Positions 23,688 to 33,206 of a DNA stretch of 64,000 nucleotides are shown piece by piece. Source of the stretch: Dyella_B sp036746095. Lineage in GTDB: Bacteria; Pseudomonadota; Gammaproteobacteria; Xanthomonadales; Rhodanobacteraceae. Under the pieces are notes generated by a model. That model was not told where the DNA came from, searched no databases, and saw only the letters and a program-made list of their open reading frames with translations. The stretch lies in assembly GCF_036746095.1 (NCBI RefSeq), contig NZ_DAIOEU010000015.1:1-64000 (forward strand). The letters run 5' to 3'. Position 1 is the stretch's first letter; the number at the start of each line of letters is the position of its first letter. A program made the translations under genes and the position numbers.

Positions 23688-26108
23688 TTACTCGCCATCG
23701 GATTCGAGTTGCACGTGGCGCCACTCGATCAGTCGACGCACCTGCTCGCCCAATGTCTCGACGTTGAACGGCTTGGGCAACAACGCCATGCCGGGCGGCA
23801 GGCTTGGCGAAGAATGGACCGCAGTCGGATCGTATCCGGTGATCAGCAAGACCGGCACATGCGGGTGCTGGCTGCGCACGGTATCTGCGAGGCTGCGTCC
23901 GCTGATGCCGGGCAGGCCGATGTCGGTGATGATCAGGTCGAAGGTTTGCCCGGCCATCGCCATCGATAAACCTTCCAGGCCATCCGACGCCTGCGTCACT
24001 TCATAACCGAGCTTGCCGAGCACTTCGGTCACCGCGTCGCGAATGACGCTCTGGTCTTCCACCAGCAGGATGTGTTCGCCCCGCGCCGCCGGCTGCTCTT
24101 GCGCGCTCACCCATTCGGCGCGCGCCTGCGCCGGGCCGACATAGCGCGGCAGCAACAGGATGATGCGCGTGCCTTCGCCCAGTTCGCTTTCGATGGCGCA
24201 ATGGCCGCCGGATTGGCGCGCGAAACCGTACACCATCGACAGGCCAAGCCCGGTGCCCTGGCCGACCGGCTTGGTGGTGTAGAAAGGATCGAACGCGCGC
24301 TCGCGCACGTCCGCCGGCATGCCGGTGCCGCTGTCGGCCACCACGATCTTGATGTAGCTGTTGTCCGGATCAAGCACGTTGAAGGCGGACGGATCATCGC
24401 CGTCGACGTTGGCCGCTTCGATGCGCAGGCGGCCGCCTTGTGGCATCGCATCGCGCGCGTTGATGGCGAGATTGAGAATGGCGTTCTCCAGCTGGTTCGC
24501 ATCGCAGTGCGCGGTCCACAGTTCTTCCGGCAGCGCGAGTTCCAGCGAGATGTGCTCGCCGATCGAATGGCTCAGCAGTTCGCTCATGCTGGCAATCAGC
24601 GCGCCCACGTCCACGGCCTGCGGATCCAGGGCCTGGCGGCGCGCGAAGGCGAGCAGGCGATGGGTGAGCCCGGCCGCGCGTCGCACACTGCCGAGCGCGT
24701 TCTGGATGTGCTTGTCGGCGGCGGTGAACTGCGCGCGCCGGCCGATGATCTCCACCACTTCCAGCGAGCTGGAAATGGCCTGCAGAATGTTGTTGAAATC
24801 GTGCGCGATGCCGCCGGTGAGCTGGCCCAGCGCTTCCATTTTCTGCGATTGCCGCAGCTGGGTTTCCATCTGGATCTTTTCGGTGAGGTCGCGCATGAAG
24901 ATGCACATCGCGGGGCCGGAGACGAGCGAGAGCACGCTGACGCTCAATTCGGCCGTGAAACGCCGTCCCGCACGGTTCACCGCAATGAGTTGATGCGTTT
25001 GCCTTACCGGCTTCTGCTGCCACGCCGATGCCAGCCACTCCGACGCGGTGTCGTCGTCGTGCGGAAAGCACAAGGTGATCAGCGGCTTGCCGAGCACTTG
25101 TTCGCGCGACCAGCCGAACAATTCGTGCGCCTGCGGATTCCACTCGGTAATGCGGCCGGATTCGTCGATCTGCGCGAAGGCATCCAGCGCGGTGTTGACG
25201 ATGCCGCGGAAGCGGCGCTCGCTTTCGAACAGCGCCAGCTCGGCATTGCGGCGGGTGGTGGCATCGCGCGTGACCTTGGCAAAACCGATCAGCTCGCCGT
25301 TGTCCCAGACCGGATCGATGACCACGTTGGCCCAGAAGCGTGTGCCGTCCTTGCGCACGCGCCAGGCATCCGTCTCGAAGCGTCCTTCGTGCAGCGCGGT
25401 GGTGAGCGCCAGTTGCGGAATGCCGGCGGCCACGTCTTCGGGGGTGTAGAACACGGAGAAATGGCGGCCGATGATCTCTTCGGCGCGATAGCCCTTGATC
25501 TTCTCCGCGCCGCTGTTCCAGCTGGTGACATGGCCGGTGGTATCGAGCATGTAGATCGCGTAGTCGGTAACGCTACGCAGCAGCAGTTCGAAATCGCGCC
25601 TGGAGCTGGCCAGGTTTTTAGCCATCTCGGCATGTTGTACGTCGACTCCCGACGCTTGCGTCGCGGCCAGCTCCTGCGCTTGGGTGAGCTGCGCTTGCGC
25701 GTGCTTGCGGTCCGTCAGGTCCACCAGCGCGTTGATCGCGCCGATCAGCTCCCCGTTCGCGTCGAACAGCGGTGTGGGGTAGGGCATGAACGGCACGCGC
25801 CGGCCGTCGGGACGCTCCGCCACTGCTTCCACCCCGCGCACCGGACGTCGTTCGCGCAGGGCGACGGCCATGGGGCATTGATCGTGCGGCAGCGGCGTGC
25901 CGTCCGGGTAGAACAGCCGCCATGTCACGCACCACAGCTCGCCGAGGGCGGGCTGCCGCCCCGCGAACGCCACGGCGGCGTCATTGAAAAAGGTGATCCG
26001 CCCTTCCGCGTCGGTCGTATAAATCGCCAGCGGCAGGTGGCTCAGTACATTCAAGTCGGGCGACACGGTGGTGGGGTCGCCCGCCATGGGGGATAGCTTG
26101 CTCAGCAC
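23688..26108 (-). CDS. PAS-domain hybrid histidine kinase
   Basis: An 806-residue cytoplasmic kinase without membrane segments. Three PAS-like domains lie at about 20-135, 168-285 and 297-410. The HisKA region has the H box GGIAHDFNN with His436. The ATPase domain has the N box NLAINARDAMP at about 546, G1 ADSGTGMP and G2 GTGLGLSMV at about 618. A C-terminal receiver carries phosphoacceptor Asp729 in TDIGLPG and Lys of LLPKPF. An alternative start is ATG 26087. It is convergent with the KaiC-like and receiver genes, a layout that suggests one signalling module. Confidence 0.9.
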   Translation of the reverse strand: MLSKLSPMAGDPTTVSPDLNVLSHLPLAIYTTDAEGRITFFNDAAVAFAGRQPALGELWCVTWRLFYPDGTPLPHDQCPMAVALRERRPVRGVEAVAERPDGRRVPFMPYPTPLFDANGELIGAINALVDLTDRKHAQAQLTQAQELAATQASGVDVQHAEMAKNLASSRRDFELLLRSVTDYAIYMLDTTGHVTSWNSGAEKIKGYRAEEIIGRHFSVFYTPEDVAAGIPQLALTTALHEGRFETDAWRVRKDGTRFWANVVIDPVWDNGELIGFAKVTRDATTRRNAELALFESERRFRGIVNTALDAFAQIDESGRITEWNPQAHELFGWSREQVLGKPLITLCFPHDDDTASEWLASAWQQKPVRQTHQLIAVNRAGRRFTAELSVSVLSLVSGPAMCIFMRDLTEKIQMETQLRQSQKMEALGQLTGGIAHDFNNILQAISSSLEVVEIIGRRAQFTAADKHIQNALGSVRRAAGLTHRLLAFARRQALDPQAVDVGALIASMSELLSHSIGEHISLELALPEELWTAHCDANQLENAILNLAINARDAMPQGGRLRIEAANVDGDDPSAFNVLDPDNSYIKIVVADSGTGMPADVRERAFDPFYTTKPVGQGTGLGLSMVYGFARQSGGHCAIESELGEGTRIILLLPRYVGPAQARAEWVSAQEQPAARGEHILLVEDQSVIRDAVTEVLGKLGYEVTQASDGLEGLSMAMAGQTFDLIITDIGLPGISGRSLADTVRSQHPHVPVLLITGYDPTAVHSSPSLPPGMALLPKPFNVETLGEQVRRLIEWRHVQLESDGE

Positions 26109-26212
26109 GCTCTACGCCCTTTCCAAACACTTGCCCTGCAAAGAGGGCGACGATGCCCCGGCACCGGGTGAAAAAGTCGTGAACGATTGTAAGCCCGTTC
26201 CCCGGGCAAGCA

Positions 26213-26836
26213 TCAATGGGCAGCGGGCGCTCTGGTCGCGAATCGCTCCAGTGCGTCATGCAGCGTGCCAACGATGTGCTGTCCCAGCTGCCCGTAGGTT
26301 TGCGCGCGGGGATGGCGCTCACGTTTCGGGTAGCCCGCCAGCAGGTCGCTGCCGGCGTGGCCGTCGGCTTGCAGGGCGTGGACGTACAGGCATGCCCGGG
26401 GGGCATCGAGAAACGCCTGGATTTCCACGCCGATGCGTTGTGAAGGGGGCGCGGCGGCGGTAGGTACGATGAAGATGGCCAGCGCGCGATGGCCGCGGCG
26501 GCGCAGATGGCGCATGGATTCCTCCAGCTCCACCACCAGCACGTGATCCTCAGGCAGCGCGAGGTCGCGCAGCAGCACCGCTTCGATTTCCGCGGCAGCC
26601 TTGCGCGCTTCCATCTCGATGCGGCCCAGGAACCCCATGCGCAGTTCCTGCCGGGTGTAGCGCAGCGGCATGGTGGAGACTTGCGTATCGTTCTTGCGCA
26701 CGATCCAGGAATGATTCACGCGCTCGAAGGAGATGCCGGCCTCGTCGTAGCTTCGGCGACAGTTCTCCGCGCTGATGCTGGCGTGCGCCGCCCAGGCGGC
26801 TTTGAGGTAGGCGAGGTTGGGCTGGCTGCTGATCAT
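26213..26836 (-). CDS. Uncharacterised protein, possibly stress or host-factor related
   Basis: A 207-residue protein with no signal peptide. Regions seen: SYDEAGISFERVNHSWIVRK, KAAAEIEAVLLRDLALPEDH, then RRRGHRALAIFIVPTA. ATG 26836 is chosen because GGAGAA lies 6 bases upstream. Nothing in it identifies a family. It is transcribed away from the racemase gene. Confidence 0.5.
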   Translation of the reverse strand: MISSQPNLAYLKAAWAAHASISAENCRRSYDEAGISFERVNHSWIVRKNDTQVSTMPLRYTRQELRMGFLGRIEMEARKAAAEIEAVLLRDLALPEDHVLVVELEESMRHLRRRGHRALAIFIVPTAAAPPSQRIGVEIQAFLDAPRACLYVHALQADGHAGSDLLAGYPKRERHPRAQTYGQLGQHIVGTLHDALERFATRAPAAH

Positions 26837-26985
26837 GCGGTTCTCCGGGTCACTGCCGCGCGGCGCTGGGGCCGTGCTCATCCGGGTTATCGGCTGGCTC
26901 GCCTGGAACTTCAGCGCTGGGCTTTCATCCCCGCCTACGCAATGCTAGGGCATTCCAAAAAACCTGCTTGCAGCGAGGACGCACG

Positions 26986-27675
26986 ATGAAAACGCTTGGG
27001 CTGATCGGTGGCATGAGTTGGGAATCCACCGTTCCCTATTACCGGCTGGTCAACGAAACCATCAAGGCCAGGCTGGGCGGACTGCATTCGGCGAAGCTGG
27101 TGATCTACAGCGTCGATTTCGATGAGATTGCCACCTTGCAGCACGCTGGCGATTGGGACGCCGCCGGCCGCGTGCTGGCGGATGCGGCACAGCGACTGGA
27201 ACGTGCCGGTGCGGAAGGGCTGGTGATCTGCGCCAACACCATGCACAAGGTGGCGCCGGCGATCGAGGCCGCCGTACGCCTGCCGGTACTGCACGTGGTG
27301 GATGCCGTAGCCGAGGACATCCGCGCTGCCGGCTTTCACAACGTCGGTTTGCTAGGCACGCGTTTCACCATGGAACAGCCGTTCTACACCGAGCGCCTGG
27401 CGCGCCATGGTTTGCAGACGTTGATACCGGAACAGGCCGATCGCGAGCTGGTGCACCGGGTGGTGTACGAGGAGCTGTGCCTGGGCAAGCTCCTCGACCA
27501 CTCACGCGATGCCTATCGCCGCATCATGGCGGGGCTTGTAGCGCGCGGTGCGCAGGCGATCATTCTTGGCTGCACGGAAATATCCATGCTGGTGAGTGCG
27601 CCGGATGCACAGGTGCCGTTGTTTGATACCACGGCGATCCATGCGCGCAAGGCGGCGGAGTGGATGCTGGCTTAA
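26986..27675 (+). CDS. Aspartate/glutamate racemase-family protein
   Basis: A 229-residue protein. Both catalytic cysteines are present, Cys82 in VICANTMHK and Cys196 in ILGCTEI, plus the opening GLIGGMSWEST. This is the pattern of the cofactor-independent Asp/Glu racemase (YgeA-like) group. It interconverts L and D forms of an acidic amino acid, or a broad range. It stands alone, divergent from the protein at 26213-26836. Confidence 0.85.
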   Translation: MKTLGLIGGMSWESTVPYYRLVNETIKARLGGLHSAKLVIYSVDFDEIATLQHAGDWDAAGRVLADAAQRLERAGAEGLVICANTMHKVAPAIEAAVRLPVLHVVDAVAEDIRAAGFHNVGLLGTRFTMEQPFYTERLARHGLQTLIPEQADRELVHRVVYEELCLGKLLDHSRDAYRRIMAGLVARGAQAIILGCTEISMLVSAPDAQVPLFDTTAIHARKAAEWMLA

Positions 27676-27757
27676 GCGCGCATGTTTTGATCATCGCGAA
27701 AAGCGATTCCCTCCCCTACTGCCGCAGGAGGGAACGGATTGCGGCAAGCGTGCGTGA

Positions 27758-28255
27758 CTACGCCTGCACCCCCGTGTGCTGCGAATACAGCGCATGCCAG
27801 TGTCCGTCGGCATAAATGAAAACATCCGACGAGCGCACGCCTTTCTGCGGCCCCAGCGCCGGGTCATAAAACGTCACCACGGCGGTATTGCCGTGTACGA
27901 CCACCGCGCTGCCATACGGATGCTGCCGCTGATAATCCGCAAACTTGAGCCTGGCCTGCTCCAGGCTGGTGCCCTTGCGCTTGGCGGCGCCGGCAAGAAT
28001 CGCATCCTTGGCGTGCACCACGCCGGTGTTGCCTACCGAACGGTACTCCGGCAGCAGCATCTGATCGAGCCATGCGGTATCGCCCGTCATTTCGGCGAGA
28101 GACCAATGCGTGTCCGTGGCCATCACGCCAGCTTCCGTTTGCTGCGTTTCGTCAGCCGGCGCAACCGCGGCGATGGTTTGCAGCGGAACGGCCAGGCAGG
28201 CAAGCCAGGTGATCGCCGTGATCGCGGCCATGCGGGTTTGAATGAAGATCGCCAT
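27758..28255 (-). CDS. Secreted DUF4440/SnoaL-like protein
   Basis: A 165-residue protein. The signal peptide ends near AAVA (about residue 32), and the mature part resembles an NTF2-like DUF4440 fold: THWSLAEMTGDTAWLDQMLL, a YRSVGNTGVV turn, then VVVHGNTAVVTFYD and DGHWHALYSQHT. Fold members include isomerase-like enzymes and non-enzymatic binding proteins. AGAGG precedes ATG 28255. It is divergent from the LytS-like kinase. Confidence 0.7.
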   Translation of the reverse strand: MAIFIQTRMAAITAITWLACLAVPLQTIAAVAPADETQQTEAGVMATDTHWSLAEMTGDTAWLDQMLLPEYRSVGNTGVVHAKDAILAGAAKRKGTSLEQARLKFADYQRQHPYGSAVVVHGNTAVVTFYDPALGPQKGVRSSDVFIYADGHWHALYSQHTGVQA

Positions 28256-28477
28256 ATGCATCCTCTGAAAGATTCGGTGAGAGTGCCGAGCATCGGTGTT
28301 CCCTGGCAGGCGGACACGTGCCTTGTGACGAGCGTCTTCGTTTCGGGGTGAACGGTCGGATCGCCAGGGTGAACGGTTGCGTGTGGAAACAGCCGCGGAG
28401 CGCGCTTCCCAAGCGTCTGCATAGTCCGCACACTACCGCTGCATTGGCTGCCGGGGAGCGGTGGAGGGCGAAGGGGC

Positions 28478-29563
28478 ATGAACGAATCGGTCCGCATGCA
28501 CAAATTCAAAACCTTCGGCCTGGCGTACGGGTTCTGGACGATGCTGGCGCTGTCGTATGCGGCCAGTTCGGTGCTTGGCGGCATCAGCGAAGGCCATCCG
28601 GTGTCGTGGTATCGAGCGCTATCGTGGAACTTCATCGATTTCTATCTGTGGATGGTGCTGACGCCGCTCGTAAGCTGGCTGGGTCGCGCCGGTGCGCAGG
28701 GATGGCGGCGGTTCTGGATGCTGCATGTTCCCAGCAGCATCGCTCTTGCCGTGCTGCAAAGCACGGTGATGTTGCTGTTGTTCTTCTGGTGCTGCGGCCC
28801 CAATCCGAAAGGCAACGTGCTCACGCTGGGCGACTTGCTGCGCAACGAGGCCGTCTACAAGTTCCATCTTGCGTTGCTGACCTATTGGATGATGCTGGTG
28901 GTGCTGCGCGGCTTTGCATCCTGGCGTTCGTTGCGCGACGAGCGGTATCGCAGTGCGCAACTGGAGATGCAGCTGGCGCAATCGCAACTGCAAGCATTGC
29001 GCATGCAGCTGCAGCCGCACTTCCTGTTCAACACGCTCAATGCGATCTCCGCCCTGACGGTGGCTGATCCGCCCCAGGCCAAGCTGATGATCGCGCGGCT
29101 CAGCGATTTCCTGCGGCTGACCTTGGAGGAACGCCATGCGCAACAGGTGCCGCTGTCGCGTGAAATGCAGTTCCTGGAATCGTACCTGGGCATCCAGCAA
29201 GTGCGCTTCCAGGATCGCCTGGTCACCCACGTGGACGTCGGCGATACCGGCAAGGCGATGGTGCCTAGCCTGATCCTGCAGCCGCTGGTGGAGAACGCGC
29301 TGCGCCATGGATTGCTCGCCAAGAACGATGGCGGCGCGTTGCTCATTCTCGCGCGGCGCGACGGCGATGACTTGCTGTTGTGTGTGGAAGACGACGGTCT
29401 CGGCCTGCCGGCAAGCGGCGCGGTGGAAGGCGTGGGCCTCAGCAATACCCGCGCACGCTTGCAGGCGATGTTCGGCGACAAGGCGAATATAGATCTATCC
29501 CCGCGCGACGACGGCGGCACACGCGTGGCATTGCGTTTTCCCTTCGTGGAAGTCGGCGCGTGA
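28478..29563 (+). CDS. LytS/YehU-family membrane sensor histidine kinase
   Basis: A 361-residue protein. Four N-terminal membrane segments (about 12-35, 48-68, 82-105, 126-146) precede the His_kinase domain with the phosphoacceptor His181 in LQPHFLFNTLNAI and a C-terminal ATPase domain with LVENALRHG and DDGLGLP. The GTGA overlap with the next gene shows translational coupling to its LytTR response regulator. Confidence 0.9.
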   Translation: MNESVRMHKFKTFGLAYGFWTMLALSYAASSVLGGISEGHPVSWYRALSWNFIDFYLWMVLTPLVSWLGRAGAQGWRRFWMLHVPSSIALAVLQSTVMLLLFFWCCGPNPKGNVLTLGDLLRNEAVYKFHLALLTYWMMLVVLRGFASWRSLRDERYRSAQLEMQLAQSQLQALRMQLQPHFLFNTLNAISALTVADPPQAKLMIARLSDFLRLTLEERHAQQVPLSREMQFLESYLGIQQVRFQDRLVTHVDVGDTGKAMVPSLILQPLVENALRHGLLAKNDGGALLILARRDGDDLLLCVEDDGLGLPASGAVEGVGLSNTRARLQAMFGDKANIDLSPRDDGGTRVALRFPFVEVGA

Positions 29564-30306
29564 CTGCCTTGCGTCTGCGCGCGTTATTGGTTGACGACGA
29601 AATCCTTGCGCGCGTGGCGCTGCGCCAGGCATTGGCCGTGCATGCGGATATCGAAGTGGTGGGCGAGTGCGGCAACGTGCAGGAGGCGGTACAGGCGATC
29701 GCAACACTGCAACCGGATTTGGCCTTCCTCGATATCCAGATGCCGGGCGGCGATGGCTTCGGCTTGTTGCACGGCCGCGCTTCGGGCGAAGCGCGGCCCT
29801 TGATCGTGTTCACCACGGCATTCGCCGACCACGCCCTGCAGGCGTTCGACGCCAATGCGATCGACTACGTACTCAAGCCGATCGACCAGGCTCGCTTCGA
29901 CCAGGCGATGGACCGGGTGCGCAAGCATTGGCAGGGGTTGCAGCAACATCGAGCTGCTGCGAGCAGTGGCGGCTACGTAAAGCGCATCAGCGTACCGATG
30001 GGCGAGCGCACCATCGTGATCCCGGTATCGGACATCGACTGGATCCGCGCTGACGACAACTACGTGCGCATTCATGCGAGCGGCAGTACTTACCTGCATC
30101 GCGAGACGCTGAGCCATCTGCATGCCTCGCTGGACCCGGCGAATTTCCTGCGCATCCACCGCAGCATCGTCGTCAACATGAACCGCATCCGGGAAGTGCA
30201 CACGCTGTTCCAGGGACATGCGGAAATCGTGCTGCACGATGGCACGCGGCTGGATTTGAGCCGGCGCTTCCGGCAGGCGGCGCGTAGCGCGCTGCGCTTG
30301 CGCTGA
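29560..30306 (+). CDS. LytTR-family response regulator
   Basis: A 248-residue protein starting at GTG 29560, overlapping the kinase stop by four bases. The receiver domain has Asp58 in AFLDIQMPG and a Lys in VLKPIDQ. The LytTR DNA-binding domain at about 135-240 has PVSDIDWIRADDNYVRIH and NFLRIHRSIVVN. Partner of the LytS-like kinase. It probably controls the two permease genes that follow after 145 bases. Confidence 0.9.
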   Translation: MTALRLRALLVDDEILARVALRQALAVHADIEVVGECGNVQEAVQAIATLQPDLAFLDIQMPGGDGFGLLHGRASGEARPLIVFTTAFADHALQAFDANAIDYVLKPIDQARFDQAMDRVRKHWQGLQQHRAAASSGGYVKRISVPMGERTIVIPVSDIDWIRADDNYVRIHASGSTYLHRETLSHLHASLDPANFLRIHRSIVVNMNRIREVHTLFQGHAEIVLHDGTRLDLSRRFRQAARSALRLR

Positions 30307-30451
30307 CCGTTTGCCGCCGTAGCGCTACCGCTGGCCCCTGATGCTTGGCCGGCCATCCCAAAAGCGGTGTCGGGTCTGGCTGCATGCGCCAAGCTGGATA
30401 GTGACGAGAGCACCCATGCCGTGCAAGTGATGGGCTTTGACGAGGAGCCGC

Positions 30452-31771
30452 ATGTCCATGTTGACTTACTACCTGCAGCTCGCCTTGCACAGCCTCAAGC
30501 GCAGCCCGGTCCTGACCGCATTGATGGTGATCATCATGGGCGTCGGCGTCGCCGCATCCATGACCACCTACGCTGTATTCCGCGCCGTATCGGGCGATCC
30601 GCTACCGGACAAATCCGCGCAATTGTTCGTGCCGCAGATCGACAACGCCGGCCCGCAAAGCGGCGCCACGCGCAACCGCCTGCCGGATGCGCTGACCTAC
30701 ATTGATGCGATGGGCTTGATGCGAGCCAAGGCGGCTGCGCATCAAGCGGTGATCTATCCGGTCGCCGGCAACCTCATACCGAACCAGCAGCGCGCTTTTG
30801 CTGCCGACGGCTATGCCGCCTCCGCGGATTTCTTTTCGATGTTCGAGGTGCCGTTCCAATACGGGCACGGCTGGCTAAGCGGCGATGACGACCGGCGCGC
30901 CAACGACATCGCGATCAGCCGCCGTCTCAACCAGCGCCTGTTCGCCGGCGCCAACAGCGTGGGCCGGACGCTGAATCTGGATGGCCACGATTACCGCATC
31001 GTGGGCGTGGTTGACGATTGGAACCCCCAGCCGCGTTTCTTCGACGTCAACAATGGTTTCAGTTTCGGCGAAGCGCCGGATTATTACCTGCCGTTTTCGC
31101 GCGCCATCGATCTGCGCATCGCCAGCAATGGCAACAACAACTGTTCCGCTTCCGCGAAACCTGTCGCACCCGGGTGGGAAGGATGGCTGCAGTCGGAATG
31201 CGTGTGGGTATCGCTGTGGGTGGAGTTGCCGGATGCCGCCTCGGTGGCGCGTTACCGGCGATTCCTGCGCGATTACGCCGCGGAACAACAGCGCAGCGGC
31301 CGATTCCAATGGGTCGGCAACGTGCGTCTGTTCGATCTGAATGGCTGGCTGGATCACGAAGGCGTAGTGCCGCCGGAAACCCGGGTTTCACTGCTGGTAG
31401 CAGCAGGATTCCTGCTGGTATGCCTGGTCAATACGGTGGGTTTGCTGTTGGCCAAGATCATGCGGCGAGCGGGCGAAATCGGCGTGCGCCGGGCGCTGGG
31501 TGCGTCGCGTGCACATGTCTGTGGCCAGTTCCTGGCCGAGGCGGCGGCCATCGGCGTCGCCGGCGGCCTGCTCGGTTTGCTGCTGACCGCCGGCGGCATG
31601 CACGGAACCACGCTGCTGTTCGAGCCAGGCATCGCCAAACTCGCGCGCCTTACCACGGGCCTGATTGGCGCGACGGTATTGCTGGCCGTATTGGCGACCA
31701 TGCTTGCCGGTCTTTATCCGGCATGGCGCGCGGCGCGTGTGCAGCCGTCGTGGCAATTGAAATCGCAATAA
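30452..31771 (+). CDS. MacB/FtsX-type ABC transporter permease (first of pair)
   Basis: A 439-residue protein. One N-terminal membrane helix (LMVIIMGVGVAASMTT) is followed by a large periplasmic domain and three C-terminal helices. The last part shows EIGVRRALGASRAHV, typical of MacB-like permeases. ATG 30452 has GAGGAG upstream. It forms a pair with the next gene, 10 bases on. No ATP-binding subunit is next to it, which is unusual. Confidence 0.85.
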   Translation: MSMLTYYLQLALHSLKRSPVLTALMVIIMGVGVAASMTTYAVFRAVSGDPLPDKSAQLFVPQIDNAGPQSGATRNRLPDALTYIDAMGLMRAKAAAHQAVIYPVAGNLIPNQQRAFAADGYAASADFFSMFEVPFQYGHGWLSGDDDRRANDIAISRRLNQRLFAGANSVGRTLNLDGHDYRIVGVVDDWNPQPRFFDVNNGFSFGEAPDYYLPFSRAIDLRIASNGNNNCSASAKPVAPGWEGWLQSECVWVSLWVELPDAASVARYRRFLRDYAAEQQRSGRFQWVGNVRLFDLNGWLDHEGVVPPETRVSLLVAAGFLLVCLVNTVGLLLAKIMRRAGEIGVRRALGASRAHVCGQFLAEAAAIGVAGGLLGLLLTAGGMHGTTLLFEPGIAKLARLTTGLIGATVLLAVLATMLAGLYPAWRAARVQPSWQLKSQ

Positions 31772-31781
31772 GGGGTTCCGC

Positions 31782-33005
31782 ATGCAGATCAGGCCGATTG
31801 CCTCCGCGCTCTGGCATCACAAGGGCGGCACCGTATTGATCGTGTTGCAGATCGCGTTGACGCTGGCGATCGTCTGCAATGCGTTGTTTATCATCCATGC
31901 ACGGGTGAACCGCTTGTCGCGGCCCAGCGGCGTGGATGAAGCCGATGTGCTGGCGCTCCGGAACCAATGGCTCGGCGATCACACGGCAAGCCAGCTGCGA
32001 GCGTTGATGACGTCGGATCTGGACACGCTGCGGCACGTGCCCGGTGTGATCGACGCCTACGCCAGCAACGCGTACCCGCTGGGCGATGGCGGCTGGTCCA
32101 AAGGCGTGCGCTACAGCGTGGACCAGCGCAGCCCTGCCTCATCCACGGCGATCTATTTTGTCGATGAACAGGCACTGGCCACACTTGGATTGAAGCTGGT
32201 GGCCGGCCGCAATTTCCGCGCCGGCGAGATCGGCGACATGGGCGCACGCGATACCTTGCTTCCGCGCGTCATCATCATTACCCGGGCGCTGGCGGATCGC
32301 CTTTTTCCGCATGGCGATGCGGTAGGCAAGCAGATCTGCGTCGGCACCGCGGCGCCCAGCACCATCATCGGTGTGGTGGATCGGATGCAGACTTGGATTG
32401 GCAGTTATTCCAATGCCTGGGCGGAGCAATCCACCCTGGTGCCTTTCCGGTTGCTCACCAGCAGCATGGTCTATCTGGTGCGCACGCAACCGGGCACGAT
32501 GGAACGCGTCGCGCGCATGGGGCCGCAGGCACTGTTGGCGGCAAACCCTTTGCGCGTGATCGGGCCAGCGGATGTAAAAACGTACGCGCAGATTCGCAGC
32601 ATCGCTTACCGCAAGGATCGCGGCATGGCCATCCTGATGGGCGTGGTCTGTGCCGTGCTGCTGGCAACGACGGCGGCCGGCATCGTGGGCTTGACCAGTT
32701 TCTGGGTTGCTCAGCGGCGCCGGCAGATTGGCGTGCGCCGGGCCTTGGGCGCCACGCAAGCGGATATTCTCGGCTATTTCTGCACGGAGAATCTGTTGAT
32801 CAGCCTTGGCGGCGTGCTGGTCGGAACCATCCTGGCGCTGGCGCTCAACGCGCTGCTGGTCGATCGTTTCGAGATGCAGCGGTTGTCGCTGGATTATGTG
32901 GTGGCCGGCGTGGTGGCGTTGTTGCTGCTTGGCCAATCGGCGGTGCTGGTGCCGGCGTGGCGTGCATCGCGCCTCTCACCGGTCGAGGCAACGCGGATGG
33001 CATGA
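31782..33005 (+). CDS. MacB/FtsX-type ABC transporter permease (second of pair)
   Basis: A 407-residue protein with the same build as the one before: N-terminal helix (VLIVLQIALTLAIVCNALF), periplasmic domain and three C-terminal helices, with QIGVRRALGATQADI. Two such permeases usually combine with an ABC ATPase and a membrane fusion protein to export peptides or drugs, or to sense cell-envelope stress. The ATPase must be encoded elsewhere or be lost. Confidence 0.85.
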   Translation: MQIRPIASALWHHKGGTVLIVLQIALTLAIVCNALFIIHARVNRLSRPSGVDEADVLALRNQWLGDHTASQLRALMTSDLDTLRHVPGVIDAYASNAYPLGDGGWSKGVRYSVDQRSPASSTAIYFVDEQALATLGLKLVAGRNFRAGEIGDMGARDTLLPRVIIITRALADRLFPHGDAVGKQICVGTAAPSTIIGVVDRMQTWIGSYSNAWAEQSTLVPFRLLTSSMVYLVRTQPGTMERVARMGPQALLAANPLRVIGPADVKTYAQIRSIAYRKDRGMAILMGVVCAVLLATTAAGIVGLTSFWVAQRRRQIGVRRALGATQADILGYFCTENLLISLGGVLVGTILALALNALLVDRFEMQRLSLDYVVAGVVALLLLGQSAVLVPAWRASRLSPVEATRMA

Positions 33006-33206
33006 CCGCCGACCGTCTGGCTCTCTCGCCTGCAGGCACCAGCTGGTTTCAGCTGCACGAGATGCAGTCCCTCCCCTGCTGGCGCAGGGAAGGGAGCAGA
33101 ACGCGGCAACTGAGACTGGACGCTAAGCAGTGACGTAGGCTGGATGCTCATCCCAGCTCTCCTGGAGCATGTCGGATGCTGGGATTTCATCCCTGCCTAT
33201 GTGTAT

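Noticed and set aside
29380..29559. Upstream extension of the LytTR regulator
   Set aside because: The first 60 codons overlap the kinase gene out of frame; GTG 29560 with GTGA overlap is the better start.
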